From positions 46,876-110,875 of the forward strand of contig NZ_FOLO01000008.1 of NCBI RefSeq assembly GCF_900112265.1: DNA of 64,000 nt, in the 5' to 3' direction. A program made the translations under genes and the position numbers. The stretch's first letter is position 1. Each line of letters opens with the position of its first letter. Below, in pieces: positions 43,760-53,994 of this stretch. The notes beneath the pieces were generated by a model. It saw nothing but the letters and a program-made list of their open reading frames with translations. It made no database searches and had not been told where the DNA came from. Origin of the DNA: Pseudoalteromonas denitrificans DSM 6059 (GTDB lineage: Bacteria > Pseudomonadota > Gammaproteobacteria > Enterobacterales > Alteromonadaceae).

Positions 43760-44125
43760 ATGACATTTCCTGTTTTGATATGTGATGACTCTATGGTTGC
43801 GCGAAAGCAAGTTCTTCGTGTATTAAAACAGTATTCTGATTTTGAATTTTATCAGGCTAGTAATGGTCAAGAAGCATTAGATATATTAAGAAAGCAAGAG
43901 ATTGGCTTATTATGTCTTGATTTAACTATGCCTGTTATTGATGGAATTGGTGTATTAGAAGCAATTAAAGCCGAAAAAATAGAGTGTTTTACCGTTGTGA
44001 TATCTGCTGACATTCAAGATAAAATGAAGCAAAAAGTAAATGACTTAGGAGCACTCAATTTTTTGGAAAAACCCGTTAAAGTAGAAACCTTAAATTCAAC
44101 CTTGCATAAATTTGGCATTAGATAA
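43760..44125 (+). CDS. Single-domain response regulator (CheY-like)
   Basis: The protein has 121 residues and consists of a receiver domain only: acidic pocket DDS near residue 10, phospho-acceptor Asp in LLCLDLTMPVIDG near 53, Ser/Thr in VVISAD and Lys in LEKPVKVE. There is no output domain, so it works by protein contact. It lies divergently next to a histidine kinase with a 263-base spacer between them. A phosphotransfer pair is plausible but not shown. Confidence 0.88.
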   Translation: MTFPVLICDDSMVARKQVLRVLKQYSDFEFYQASNGQEALDILRKQEIGLLCLDLTMPVIDGIGVLEAIKAEKIECFTVVISADIQDKMKQKVNDLGALNFLEKPVKVETLNSTLHKFGIR

Positions 44126-44204
44126 GTATCCTTATATCTTAAATAGATAAAATATTCTCATTCTCCCATTGACAGAGTGACTATAGTTCAGGCAGTCTAG
44201 ACGT

Positions 44205-44267
44205 ATGAACGCTATAAATTATGTATTGACCTCGATTATTATTACAACCATCATCCTAACTGGATAG
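44205..44267 (+). CDS. thrL: thr operon leader peptide
   Basis: The ATG at 44205 encodes 20 residues rich in regulatory amino acids: four Thr and six Ile (LTSIIITTIILT). Ribosome stalling when charged Thr-tRNA or Ile-tRNA is scarce would open the downstream terminator at 44291, as in the thrLABC attenuator of enteric bacteria. The frame ends at TAG 44267. It is too short for routine gene callers. Confidence 0.8.
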   Translation: MNAINYVLTSIIITTIILTG

Positions 44268-44290
44268 TGGCATAGGTCGGTACACAAATA

Positions 44291-44329
44291 AAAAAGGCCT
44301 GTGCTCTCCCAAGAGCTCAGGCCTTTTTT
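44291..44329 (+). terminator. Attenuator terminator of the thr operon
   Basis: The hairpin with GAGCTCAGGCC on its 3' arm pairs with GGCCTGTGCTC on the 5' arm and is followed by TTTTTTG and a T-rich tract. It lies 24 bases after the leader peptide stop and 50 bases before thrA, the expected position for threonine attenuation. Confidence 0.85.
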
Positions 44330-44378
44330 GTTTTTAGTCTTTTATTTTTAAAAGTAATGCAATGGGGAATGAGGAATA

Positions 44379-46796
44379 ATGAGAGTTTTAAAATTTGGTG
44401 GGTCATCTTTAGCCAATTATGAATGTTTAAGCAAAGTTGCAAATTTGGTTAAAAGCCAACTTAGCTCTGAAATGTTATTAGTTTTGTCTGCTCCCGGTGG
44501 CATGACAGATAGTTTAGTTGAATTAGCGGATCTTGCTCAGAAAAGCCAATCTTTTGAAGCGCAGTGGATTGCTCTAGTTGAACGTAGTTTGTCATTAAAG
44601 TCTGAAGTCGAAAATGCGGGTTTTGAAATTTTAAATTGGCCTGATTTTGATGTTTTAGAAAAAAAATTAACAGGCATTGCACTGTTGAGTTTATGTCCAG
44701 ATGCAATTAGAGCTTTTATTATCAGTTTTGGTGAGCGTATCAGTGTTGCTTTAATGCAGGCATTGTTGGTTGAATTCAAACCCACTTATTTAGATGCTTC
44801 TAAATGTATTTCGTCACAGGGTGGTTATTTAGATGCTGCAGCAAGTGTTACATTAAGTAAATCTCGTTTTAAAGAGCAAATGTCTGCTTCACCAAGTAAA
44901 GTTTATATTATGCCGGGTTTTACTGCGAGTAATGATGCGGGTGAACTCACAACATTAGGGCGTAATGGCTCTGATTATTCTGCATCAATTGCTGCTGCTA
45001 GTGTCCAGGCTAAAGTTTGCCAAATTTGGACTGATGTTGATGGTGTGTATAGTGCTGATCCTAGGTTTATCACTAAAGCCGTTAAAATAGATAATTTATC
45101 TTATAAAGAAGCGATGGAATTATCTTATTTTGGTGCAAAAGTTTTACATCCAAAAACAATATTACCTTGCGCAAAAGCTTCTGTTCCTTGTGAAATAAAA
45201 AACACGCATAATCCAGATGCTCCTGGTTCATTAATTAGTGACGAAGCTGGAGATGAAAAAACAGTTAAAGCGTTATCAAGTCTAGAAAACTTGGCAATGC
45301 TAACTGTTTCAGGCCCTGGTATGAAAGGAAAGGTTGGAATGGCCTCAAGGGTATTTGATGCTTTGGCCAAAGATGATGTTTCTATTGTACTCATAACGCA
45401 ATCATCATGTGAATTTAGTATTAGCTTCTGTGTACACGAAGAAGACTTACAGCTTGCATTAGGTGCATTAGAGCAAGCATTAGAACTTGAATCAAAAGCA
45501 TCTTTAATTGAACCTATTCAAGTGAGAAAAGATTTAGCTATTGTGACTTTAGTCGGTGACAATATGAAAGCACACAAAGGTTTAGCCGCTAAATTTTTTG
45601 GTTCCTTATCTCAGGCGCAAGTGAATATAGTCGCAATTGCACAAGATTCAACTGAAAGTGCGATATCGGCCGTAATTGATGGTGAGCTATGTAATGATGC
45701 TGTTAAAGTATGCCATGAAAACTTTTTCACTCATATTCCATCAATCGATGTCTTTTTATTGGGTTGTGGCTTAGTTGGCACCGAGCTTGTTAAACAACTT
45801 GAGAAACAACAAGCTTGGTTAGAAAAACGTAATATTAAGCTAAATTTATACGGTGTAGCGAATTCTAAAAAATTATTATTAAATAAAGATGGTATTAGTT
45901 TTACTAATTGGCAAGGGCAGTTAACTGACTCTGAACTTTCTTTTGATTTATCAAGTCTAGAGAAATTTGTTAAGCAAAATCATTTGATCAATCCTGTTAT
46001 TGTTGACTGTAGTTCTTCAACTGTTTTAGCAGATCAATATCTTTCATATTTTGAAGCTGGTTTTCATGTTGTTGCAGCAAATAAAAAGGCTAATACGAGT
46101 ACACAAGCATATTATCATCAGCTAACGGCTTCTAGCTTGAAGAATAACCGTAAATTTTTATATGAAACCAATGTTGGTGCCGGTTTACCTGTGCTTGATA
46201 ATCTACAGTTATTATTTGGTGCAGGAGATGAACTAATCAGTTTTAGTGGTGTTCTTTCAGGCTCTTTATCTTATATGTTTGGTGTACTGCAGGATGGGTT
46301 GAGTTTATCTGAAGCAACAATTCAAGCAAAAGAAAATGGTTTTACAGAACCGGATCCCCGTGATGACTTATCAGGCACTGATGTTGCCCGTAAATTATTA
46401 ATTATCGCTCGAGAGTCAGGTTTAGAGCTTGAGCTATCAGATATTGAAGTTGAATCGGTTTTACCTGAAGGGTTCTGTGAAGACTGTTCAGTTGATGAGT
46501 TTATGACTCAGTTACCACAATTAGATAGTGCATTTAACGACAAAATAAGAGCTGCGGCCTCACAAGGTAAAGTTTTACGTTATGTAGGCTCTATTAAAGG
46601 TGGGCACTGTAAGGTGGGAATCGAGGCTGTGACACCAGAGCATGCACTTAATGATATTCGCGATGGTGAAAATGCTTTGGCAATTTTAAGTCAATATTAT
46701 CAGCCAAAACCTTTTGTAATTCGTGGTTATGGTGCTGGAGCTGAAGTGACGGCTGCTGGTGTATTTGCTGATATATTAAAAACTTTATCACGTTAA
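44379..46796 (+). CDS. thrA: Bifunctional aspartokinase I / homoserine dehydrogenase I
   Basis: The 805-residue protein has an N-terminal aspartokinase domain (KFGGSSLAN at the start, the LTTLGRNGSDYSA active-site region near 190), two ACT-type regulatory domains and a C-terminal homoserine dehydrogenase domain (LLGCGLVGTELVKQL NAD-binding region near 455; VAANKKANT, SGSLSYMFG, GTDVARKLLI). It catalyses the first and third steps of the threonine pathway in the cytoplasm. It is the first gene of thrABC under the attenuator. Confidence 0.95.
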   Translation: MRVLKFGGSSLANYECLSKVANLVKSQLSSEMLLVLSAPGGMTDSLVELADLAQKSQSFEAQWIALVERSLSLKSEVENAGFEILNWPDFDVLEKKLTGIALLSLCPDAIRAFIISFGERISVALMQALLVEFKPTYLDASKCISSQGGYLDAAASVTLSKSRFKEQMSASPSKVYIMPGFTASNDAGELTTLGRNGSDYSASIAAASVQAKVCQIWTDVDGVYSADPRFITKAVKIDNLSYKEAMELSYFGAKVLHPKTILPCAKASVPCEIKNTHNPDAPGSLISDEAGDEKTVKALSSLENLAMLTVSGPGMKGKVGMASRVFDALAKDDVSIVLITQSSCEFSISFCVHEEDLQLALGALEQALELESKASLIEPIQVRKDLAIVTLVGDNMKAHKGLAAKFFGSLSQAQVNIVAIAQDSTESAISAVIDGELCNDAVKVCHENFFTHIPSIDVFLLGCGLVGTELVKQLEKQQAWLEKRNIKLNLYGVANSKKLLLNKDGISFTNWQGQLTDSELSFDLSSLEKFVKQNHLINPVIVDCSSSTVLADQYLSYFEAGFHVVAANKKANTSTQAYYHQLTASSLKNNRKFLYETNVGAGLPVLDNLQLLFGAGDELISFSGVLSGSLSYMFGVLQDGLSLSEATIQAKENGFTEPDPRDDLSGTDVARKLLIIARESGLELELSDIEVESVLPEGFCEDCSVDEFMTQLPQLDSAFNDKIRAAASQGKVLRYVGSIKGGHCKVGIEAVTPEHALNDIRDGENALAILSQYYQPKPFVIRGYGAGAEVTAAGVFADILKTLSR

Positions 46797-46805
46797 GGAA
46801 CAGAG

Positions 46806-47780
46806 ATGTTAGAAAAAATATTACATATATACGCTCCCGCTTCTATAGGTAACTTTGTTGTAGGCTTTGATGCATTAGGCGCTGCAATAAAACCTATATC
46901 AGGTGAGTTATTGGGTGATGTTGTTAAGATTTCATCTTGTGAACAAGATGAATTTATATGTTCAGGAAAATATGCAGATAAATTACCAGATAATGCAAAT
47001 GAAAACCTGTCATATCTATGCTTATTACATTTTAGAAAACATATTAAACCAGACATGCCAACTATTAAACTTGAATTGCAAAAGAATTTACCAATAGGTT
47101 CTGGGTTAGGCTCTAGTGCATGTTCTGTTGTTGCCACTTTTACTGCATTGGATAAATTTGCTAACACATTACTCAGCGAAGATGAGTTAATTGAATTGAT
47201 GGCAGATTTTGAGTCTTTAGCGAGTGGTGGTCGTCATTACGATAATATTAGTCCATGTTATTTAGGTGGCTTACAGCTAACTGGAGAGCTGATCCCAGGT
47301 CGTTCAATAAAAATACCAGTGCCTTCAGATTGGTATTATATTGTGGCATTCCCAGGGTTTTCACTTAATACATCAAAAGCGCGCTCAGTATTACCTAAGC
47401 AATTAGACATGCATAAAAGTGTTGAATTTGCTCAGCGTTTATCTGCATTTATTGCATTATTGCAATCAAATGGACAGTCAGGAGAATACCAACAAGCGCT
47501 TGCATTGATGAAAGATGATGTTGCAGAGCCACATCGTGCATCTTTGATTAGTGGTTTTAGTGAATCAAAACAAGCATTACCTGAGCTTGGTGCGCAAGCT
47601 ATGAGTATTTCAGGTGCTGGTCCGACACTATTTGCCGTGTGTACTAATTTAAATGATGCAAATAAATGTGCCGACTGGTTACAAAAAAATTATATTAATG
47701 ATGAAGGGTTTTGTCATATATGCCAGTTAGATGATACGGGTACACGTGAACTAACACATAGTGAATTGAATAAAGGTTAA
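46806..47780 (+). CDS. thrB: Homoserine kinase
   Basis: The 324-residue GHMP kinase phosphorylates homoserine to O-phosphohomoserine. The ATP-binding motif PIGSGLGSSACSVVA is near residue 97, and an N-terminal APASIGNFVVGFDALG is typical of ThrB. It starts 10 bases after thrA and ends 4 bases before thrC, so it is part of the same operon. Confidence 0.94.
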   Translation: MLEKILHIYAPASIGNFVVGFDALGAAIKPISGELLGDVVKISSCEQDEFICSGKYADKLPDNANENLSYLCLLHFRKHIKPDMPTIKLELQKNLPIGSGLGSSACSVVATFTALDKFANTLLSEDELIELMADFESLASGGRHYDNISPCYLGGLQLTGELIPGRSIKIPVPSDWYYIVAFPGFSLNTSKARSVLPKQLDMHKSVEFAQRLSAFIALLQSNGQSGEYQQALALMKDDVAEPHRASLISGFSESKQALPELGAQAMSISGAGPTLFAVCTNLNDANKCADWLQKNYINDEGFCHICQLDDTGTRELTHSELNKG

Positions 47781-47783
47781 GCA

Positions 47784-49082
47784 ATGAAACTACATAATTT
47801 GAAAGATAACACGCAACAGGTTTCATTTGTTGAAGCTGTAAAAACAGGCTTAGGTCGTGAACAAGGTGTATTTTTTCCTATTAAATTAGAAAAAATAGAA
47901 AGTTCTTTTTCTGAAGGAATTGATGCGTTATTAGATTTAGACTTTGTCAGTAGAAGTAGTATTATTTTATCTCATTTGATAGGTGATGAATTACCTAAAG
48001 ATACCGTTGCACAAATGGTAAAAAACGCCTTTAATTTCGATGTTAAATTAGTGGAAGTTGAAGACAATGTGCATTGCCTTGAGCTTTTTCACGGACCAAC
48101 TTTAGCTTTTAAAGATTTTGGTGGTCGCTTCATGGCTGAATGTTTGGCAACATTTAATAAAGAAGGTAAAACAACTATATTAACTGCAACAAGTGGTGAC
48201 ACAGGTGCAGCTGTTGCGCATGCTTTTTATAAAAAGGAAAATATTGATGTTGTTATTCTTTACCCTAAAGGAAAAGTTTCGTTAGCGCAGCAAAAGTTAT
48301 TCACGACATTAGGCGAGAATATACATTGTTATGCGATAGATGGTTGCTTTGATGATTGCCAAGCTATGGTTAAGCAAGCATTTTTAGATAACGAACTGAA
48401 AGAAAGCTTAGGTTTAAATTCAGCTAACTCCATCAATATTAGTCGTTTAGTTGCTCAAGTATGTTATTACTTTGAGGCAATTGCTCAGCTACCAAAAGAA
48501 AAACGTGCAAAAGCGCATATTTCAGTTCCCAGCGGAAATTTTGGTAACGTTTGTGCCGCTATGATAGGTTCGGTTATTGGCTTACCTGTAAATAAATTAT
48601 CAGCAACTACAAATCAAAATGATACTGTGCCACGTTTTATTACGAATAAAGAGTGGGCTCCGGTTGATACTAAAGAGTCATTATCAAATGCGATGGATGT
48701 CAGTCGCCCAAATAACTGGGCTCGAGTACAAACTATGCTAGATAATAACTGGTTTTCATATGATAACTTTTATTCACAAACTGTGGATGAAGCCCAAACT
48801 CAAGTGGTAATGAAAGAAGTTTATAAAAAAGGGTATATCGCAGAACCTCATACAGCGATTGCTTATGAAGGTTTAAAACGTGATATGGCAGATGATGGGG
48901 TCGGAATCTTTTTATCGACGGCGCACCCAGCTAAATTTAAAGAAAGTGTTGAGGACATTCTCAATATTGAATTGGATATGCCGCAACCTTTAGCTGATGC
49001 ATTGGCTAAACCATGTTTAGCACAAGATTTAGAGAATGATTATCAAGCTTTACGTGAAGCTGTTTTAGCTAAATTAGCGTAA
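47784..49082 (+). CDS. thrC: Threonine synthase
   Basis: The 432-residue PLP enzyme converts O-phosphohomoserine to threonine. The PLP-binding Lys lies in GPTLAFKDFGGR near residue 108. TATSGDTGAAVA, PSGNFGNVCAA and TAHPAKF are the phosphate-loop and cofactor motifs. The start is the third gene of the operon. A hairpin at 49111 follows the stop. Confidence 0.95.
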   Translation: MKLHNLKDNTQQVSFVEAVKTGLGREQGVFFPIKLEKIESSFSEGIDALLDLDFVSRSSIILSHLIGDELPKDTVAQMVKNAFNFDVKLVEVEDNVHCLELFHGPTLAFKDFGGRFMAECLATFNKEGKTTILTATSGDTGAAVAHAFYKKENIDVVILYPKGKVSLAQQKLFTTLGENIHCYAIDGCFDDCQAMVKQAFLDNELKESLGLNSANSINISRLVAQVCYYFEAIAQLPKEKRAKAHISVPSGNFGNVCAAMIGSVIGLPVNKLSATTNQNDTVPRFITNKEWAPVDTKESLSNAMDVSRPNNWARVQTMLDNNWFSYDNFYSQTVDEAQTQVVMKEVYKKGYIAEPHTAIAYEGLKRDMADDGVGIFLSTAHPAKFKESVEDILNIELDMPQPLADALAKPCLAQDLENDYQALREAVLAKLA

Positions 49083-49110
49083 TTTATTTGTTAAAAGTTT
49101 AAGTTTCTAT

Positions 49111-49145
49111 GAAAGCCACTTAATATAAGTGGCTTTCATATTTTT
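49111..49145 (+). terminator. Rho-independent terminator of thrABC
   Basis: The stem GAAAGCCACTT / AAGTGGCTTTC (49111-49137) is followed by CATATTTTTAC. It lies 29 bases after the thrC stop. Confidence 0.85.
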
Positions 49146-49234
49146 ACTTTCAATTATCTATATTGTTTTTGTTTCTGATAAAATATCACACCATATTATC
49201 TTGTTTAAAATATACTCGTAGGCTGCTTTATTAT

Positions 49235-49894
49235 ATGAATTCTTGGACTGATTTAATTAATACAGAAAAACAAAAAGACTATTTAAAAAAAACATTAGAA
49301 TATGTTAATCAAAGAAGAGCTGAAGGTATTGAGGTTTATCCGCCACAAAATGATATTTTTAATGCCTTAAATGTGACGTTACTTGATGATGTGAAAGTCG
49401 TGATTTTAGGGCAAGATCCCTATCATGGTGAAGGGCAAGCCCACGGTTTATGCTTTTCGGTTTTACCAGATACTAAAATACCACCTTCATTAGTCAATAT
49501 GTATAAAGAATTAGCGACGGATATTGATAATTTTAATATTCCAAAGCATGGGTATTTACAGTCTTGGGCTGATCAAGGCGTATTGCTGCTAAATACTGTA
49601 CTGACGGTAGAGAAAGGCTTGGCACATTCTCATAAACATTTAGGGTGGGAGCAATTTACCGATAAAATTATCAGCACACTTAATCAACAAAAATCAGATC
49701 TTATATTTTTATTATGGGGCGCCCATGCACATAAAAAAGGTAAAAATATAGATGAGTCAAAACACCATGTTTTAAAAGCAACTCATCCTTCCCCTTTATC
49801 GGCTTATCGTGGATTTTTTGGTTGTAAGCACTTTTCTATGACTAACGAACTGTTAGTAAAAAAAGGGAAAAAAGAAATTAATTGGCAAGTTTAG
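49235..49894 (+). CDS. ung: Uracil-DNA glycosylase
   Basis: The ATG at 49235 gives 219 residues, the family size; a longer frame from 49163 adds an unlikely hydrophobic start. The water-activating Asp lies in [15 protein letters not shown] and the DNA-intercalating loop in [13 protein letters not shown]. It removes uracil from DNA in base excision repair. It stands between two terminators. Confidence 0.94.
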   Translation: MNSWTDLINTEKQKDYLKKTLEYVNQRRAEGIEVYPPQNDIFNALNVTLLDDVKVVILGQDPYHGEGQAHGLCFSVLPDTKIPPSLVNMYKELATDIDNFNIPKHGYLQSWADQGVLLLNTVLTVEKGLAHSHKHLGWEQFTDKIISTLNQQKSDLIFLLWGAHAHKKGKNIDESKHHVLKATHPSPLSAYRGFFGCKHFSMTNELLVKKGKKEINWQV

Positions 49895-49914
49895 TGATGA
49901 TAGTTGTTCAAAAA

Positions 49915-49948
49915 TAAAAAGGCTCCTTTTATTTGAGGAGCCCTTTTT
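49915..49948. terminator. Bidirectional terminator between ung and a DUF3545-like gene
   Basis: The stem GGCTCC / GGAGCC with flanking AAAAA and TTTTT runs on both sides of an eight-base loop. It can end both convergent genes. Confidence 0.85.
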
Positions 49949-49959
49949 AATTAATATGA

Positions 49960-50148
49960 CTAAATAATAATATCATCTAGTGCCATTTCTAAAGACCAAT
50001 CAAGATCTTGTAGTTCTTTTTGTAAGAGCTGTTTATCTTTAAATGCTTCTATTTCACGCCATTTTCTTTTTTTATTTTGCTTAGAGGTTTTTGTTTTTGG
50101 CTGTGCACTTTCTAATATCGTTACATTATCTAGACTATCCATGGTCAC
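49960..50148 (-). CDS. Small DUF3545-like protein
   Basis: A 62-residue protein with a Lys/Arg-rich centre (NKKRKWREIEAFKDKQLLQKEL) and an acidic C-terminus (DWSLEMALDDIII). This layout matches a small gammaproteobacterial family of unknown function, which I recall as DUF3545. The ATG is preceded by AAGGAG. The function is unknown. Confidence 0.7.
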   Translation of the reverse strand: MTMDSLDNVTILESAQPKTKTSKQNKKRKWREIEAFKDKQLLQKELQDLDWSLEMALDDIII

Positions 50149-50345
50149 TCCTTTTGTATTTACCTTGGAAATACTACATTGAACTTTGAGCTAAAAATGA
50201 AGCACATTGAATATATAACATACGAGGCATGAATTTAAAACGATTTTATGAAGAGATAATGTACAAAATGTTGTTTTTTTAACAGTTAAAAAACAAGATA
50301 GAAGTTTGCAAGGTATTATAAGTTAATAATATACCTTGCTAATGA

Positions 50346-51980
50346 TTAACTTTGTTGTTTATTTATATATTTTAATAAACTAGAGGTTGAGGGATCAAGT
50401 GAACTGAAATCACCACTGTGCATGCTTTTTAATAGGTTTTTCCCTAGAGACTTACCTAACTCAACGCCCCATTGGTCAAAACTATTTACATTAAATAAAA
50501 CACCCTGACAAAATACTTTATGTTCATACAGAGCTAATAGTGCGCCCATACTATGTGGCGTAATATCGTCAATAATTAATGTATTTGAACTTGTATTTCC
50601 TGGCATCGTTTTATGCTTAGCTAATTCTTGAGCCTGTTCAGTATTTATTCCGTCGGCTAATAATTCATCTGTTGCTTGTTGTAAAGTTTTACCTTGCAGT
50701 AATGCCTGAGCTTGAGCTAAACAATTAGCAACCATTAACTTGTGTTGATCGGGGTGTTTGGCATGACCTGTTGCAGGTAAGATAAAATCTATCATGCCAG
50801 ATTGTTTACCCTGATGAAAAAGTTGCATAAATGAATGTTGGCAGTTTGTACCTTCGGCACCCCAAAGTATAGGGCCTGAGTTATTTATATCATTGCCATG
50901 ACTATCCACTGCTTTGCCATTACTTTCCATATCAAGCTGCTGCAAATAAGCAGGTAAACTTTTTAAGCTATGACTATAAGGTAAAACCATAAGGTTATTT
51001 AAGCCAAAGTACTCTTGTTGCCAGTATCCCATTAAGGACATGATCACTGGCATGTTTTTATCAAGAGGGGCAGTACAAAAGTGTTTATCCATTGTCGCGG
51101 CTCCCTCAAGTACTTGCTTAAAAGCACTGGCACCTATGCTTAAAGCTAAAGGTAAGCCTATCGTAGACCAAACTGAGTAACGGCCACCGATGAAATCCCA
51201 CAACGGAAAAATCATTGAAGATGTTATACCAAATTCTTTTGCCTGTTCGGGTTTAGCTGTCAGTGCAACCCAATGCTTTTTTATTGCATCTGTTGCAGGT
51301 AATTGTGTTTTAAACCAATTCATAACAGATTGTGCGTTTAACTGAGTTTCAGCAGTTGTCCATGATTTTGAAGCAACAACAATTAAACATGTTTCAGGGT
51401 TTAGCTTTGAGAGAACTTGAGAAATTTGTTCACCATCAATATTCGCTAAATAATGCACTTTAATTTGTGAGTTATTATTTTTTATTAACGCGCTTTGTAG
51501 CATTTTAGGACCAAAAAAAGAACCTCCAATGCCAATGCTTATCACATCTGTAATTGCTTTATTGGTAAAACCTAAATGAAGCCTATTTGTTACATTATCA
51601 ACAAACTCTAACATTCTGGTTTTTGTGGATTCAATTTCTGAGGCTATTTCTGGTGAGTATTTTTTTATGTGTTGGCTGTTTCTTAATGCGGTATGTAAAA
51701 CTGCACGGTTTTCGGTATGGTTTATTTTTTTACCTTGAAACATTGCATCACGCTTTGCTTCAAGCTTTTTAAATTTAGCAAGGTCAATTAATGCCTTAAA
51801 AGCAGCATCATTTATAGCTTGTTTAGAATAGTCTAAATAAAAAGAATTAACTTTTAAACTATATGTGTGTGCTCTGTTAGGCTGCTCAGAAAAAAGCGCC
51901 ATTAAATGGCGCTTTTTTACTTCAGAAGCAGCAGTCTCAAGCGCATTAAATACGCTTTGATCCTTGCTGGTTTGAGTCAT
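50346..51980 (-). CDS. pgi: Glucose-6-phosphate isomerase
   Basis: The 544-residue enzyme interconverts glucose 6-phosphate and fructose 6-phosphate in the cytoplasm. Sugar-phosphate-isomerase motifs are present: DVISIGIGGSFFGPKML near 150, VASKSWTTAET near 210, GGRYSVWSTIGLP near 270, GPILWGAEGTNCQHSFMQLFHQG near 370. It directly follows tal on the same strand (34 bases), so glycolysis and the pentose phosphate route are linked here. A 32-base hairpin at 50308-50339 follows the stop. Confidence 0.95.
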   Translation of the reverse strand: MTQTSKDQSVFNALETAASEVKKRHLMALFSEQPNRAHTYSLKVNSFYLDYSKQAINDAAFKALIDLAKFKKLEAKRDAMFQGKKINHTENRAVLHTALRNSQHIKKYSPEIASEIESTKTRMLEFVDNVTNRLHLGFTNKAITDVISIGIGGSFFGPKMLQSALIKNNNSQIKVHYLANIDGEQISQVLSKLNPETCLIVVASKSWTTAETQLNAQSVMNWFKTQLPATDAIKKHWVALTAKPEQAKEFGITSSMIFPLWDFIGGRYSVWSTIGLPLALSIGASAFKQVLEGAATMDKHFCTAPLDKNMPVIMSLMGYWQQEYFGLNNLMVLPYSHSLKSLPAYLQQLDMESNGKAVDSHGNDINNSGPILWGAEGTNCQHSFMQLFHQGKQSGMIDFILPATGHAKHPDQHKLMVANCLAQAQALLQGKTLQQATDELLADGINTEQAQELAKHKTMPGNTSSNTLIIDDITPHSMGALLALYEHKVFCQGVLFNVNSFDQWGVELGKSLGKNLLKSMHSGDFSSLDPSTSSLLKYINKQQS

Positions 51981-52014
51981 TTTTTTCTCTTAATTTTAAT
52001 AATGGTTCAAGAAA

Positions 52015-52971
52015 TTAGAGTTTTAGAGTGCTAAATCTCTTTTCAAGCTCAACTTGTGCTTTTGCAAATTGGCTTATACCATCAGCTAGTTTTTCAGTTG
52101 CCATTGGATCTTCATTATGTGACCAACGGAATTGACTTTGTGTTAACGCTTCAGGTTTTTCTAAAATTTCAGTTGGTTGCACTAATGAATAATCAGGTAC
52201 ATCTTTAAGTGTAGCCAATTCATCTAATAAAGTAGGTGCAATCGTTAATCGATCACAGCCCGTAAGTGCTAGGATTTCGCCTGTATTTCTAAAGCTTGCG
52301 CCCATGACAACTGTTTTGTAACCATGGCTTTTATAAAAACTGTAAATTTCGCGAACTGATTGTACTCCAGGATCTTTTAGAGGGTCGGTTGGTTTTTCCA
52401 TACCATTTGCGACGTGCCAGTCTAAAATACGTCCTACAAATGGAGAGATTAAAAATACATTTGCATCGGCACAAGCGCGTGCTTGAGCTTCACTAAAAAG
52501 CAAAGTCAGGTTACATTTGATACCTTCTTTTTCTAATACTTCAGCGGCTTTGATACCTTCCCATGTTGATGCAATTTTGATTAAAATTTTATCTTTAGAA
52601 ACGCCAATTTTTTCATATAACGACAGTAATAACTTGGCTTTTTCGATAGTTGCTTGTGTATCAAATGAAAGTCGCGCATCAACTTCGGTAGAAATATATC
52701 CAGGAACAACTTCAGTGATTTCTTTACCAATTAGTACTGCAAAATAATCACAAGCTAGGCTTAATTGTTTGCTTTCATCTGATTCAGACTCTTTTGCAAA
52801 CTGCCAAGCTTGTTTTAAATATGTTTGATAAGCTGGGATTTCACTGGCTTTTAATAATAAAGACGGATTAGTTGTCGCATCTTGTGGTTTATGCTGTTTA
52901 ATTGCTTCGATATCGCCGGTATCGGCTACTATTGTTGATTTGGCTTTTAATGCCGCTAATACTGCAGTCAT
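52015..52971 (-). CDS. tal: Transaldolase
   Basis: The 318-residue enzyme belongs to the TalB type. The Schiff-base Lys lies in [16 protein letters not shown] near residue 132. Other motifs include [12 protein letters not shown] near 35 and [14 protein letters not shown] near 180. It transfers dihydroxyacetone units in the non-oxidative pentose phosphate pathway. It is upstream of pgi, probably on one transcript. Confidence 0.95.
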   Translation of the reverse strand: MTAVLAALKAKSTIVADTGDIEAIKQHKPQDATTNPSLLLKASEIPAYQTYLKQAWQFAKESESDESKQLSLACDYFAVLIGKEITEVVPGYISTEVDARLSFDTQATIEKAKLLLSLYEKIGVSKDKILIKIASTWEGIKAAEVLEKEGIKCNLTLLFSEAQARACADANVFLISPFVGRILDWHVANGMEKPTDPLKDPGVQSVREIYSFYKSHGYKTVVMGASFRNTGEILALTGCDRLTIAPTLLDELATLKDVPDYSLVQPTEILEKPEALTQSQFRWSHNEDPMATEKLADGISQFAKAQVELEKRFSTLKL

Positions 52972-53207
52972 TTTTTATTCCTCATTCCAAAAAGAATACA
53001 TCTTGAATATACATGTTTAATATTGCACTTAAATTACACTGGGGTAACAGGTCAAATGTCCGCATTTAAAAACGAATAATTGGATTTAAGTGAAAGGCAG
53101 TTAATAAAAAACGTGATTTTGATCGCGTTTAATGATGAAATTGTCATTATTCTAAATGCAAGTCAATACATATCCCTCAAATTGTTAAGGTATATATAAG
53201 GTTTAAT

Positions 53208-53984
53208 ATGATCACTGTCATTTCTCCCGCCAAAAATCTAGATTATGAAACACCAGTTACATACGTAGGGCATACGCAGCCTGAGTTATTAGAGCATAGT
53301 CAATTATTGATAGAAGTATGTCGAAAGCTTGCTCCCCATGATATTGGCAGCTTAATGAAAATAAGCGATAAGCTTGCAGGCCTTAATGCAGCAAGGTTTA
53401 CTCAGTGGTCACAACCTTTCACAGTAGAAAATGCTAAACAGGCTATTTTTGCATTTAATGGTGATGTTTATACGGGTTTAGATGCATCAAACTTAACTGA
53501 TGAATCACTTGTATATGCACAAGATAATTTGCGTATTTTATCTGGGTTATATGGATTACTAAAACCGTTAGACTTAATGCAGGCCTATAGGTTAGAAATG
53601 GGCACGAAACTTGAAAGTACCCGTGGTAAAAACTTGTATCAATTTTGGGGTAAGATCATTGCAGAAAAACTTAACGTGCTTTTTTCTCAACAAAAAACAG
53701 ATATTTTAGTTAATTTAGCATCCAATGAATATTTTAAAGCGGTAGATAAAAAAACCTTAAAAGGTCAGATAATCGCTCCTATTTTTAAAGACTGTAAAAA
53801 TGGTCAATATAAGGTGATAAGCTTTTACGCTAAAAAAGCAAGAGGTTTGATGACACGCTTCATTATTGAAAATAAAATTAAAACTTTGGCCGAACTCAAA
53901 GAATTTGATTGTTCGGGTTATTATTTTAGTGCTGAAATGACAACAAAAGAAAATGAACCTGTTTTTATTAGGGCTGAGCAGTAA
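53208..53984 (+). CDS. yaaA: Peroxide stress protein YaaA
   Basis: The 258-residue protein shows the UPF0246/YaaA signature: [16 protein letters not shown] at the start, [11 protein letters not shown] near residue 84, [28 protein letters not shown] near 105 and [17 protein letters not shown] near 205. YaaA in E. coli limits iron-dependent DNA damage under peroxide stress. The ATG follows AAGGTTTA. Confidence 0.94.
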   Translation: MITVISPAKNLDYETPVTYVGHTQPELLEHSQLLIEVCRKLAPHDIGSLMKISDKLAGLNAARFTQWSQPFTVENAKQAIFAFNGDVYTGLDASNLTDESLVYAQDNLRILSGLYGLLKPLDLMQAYRLEMGTKLESTRGKNLYQFWGKIIAEKLNVLFSQQKTDILVNLASNEYFKAVDKKTLKGQIIAPIFKDCKNGQYKVISFYAKKARGLMTRFIIENKIKTLAELKEFDCSGYYFSAEMTTKENEPVFIRAEQ

Positions 53985-53994
53985 AGGTTTTTTA

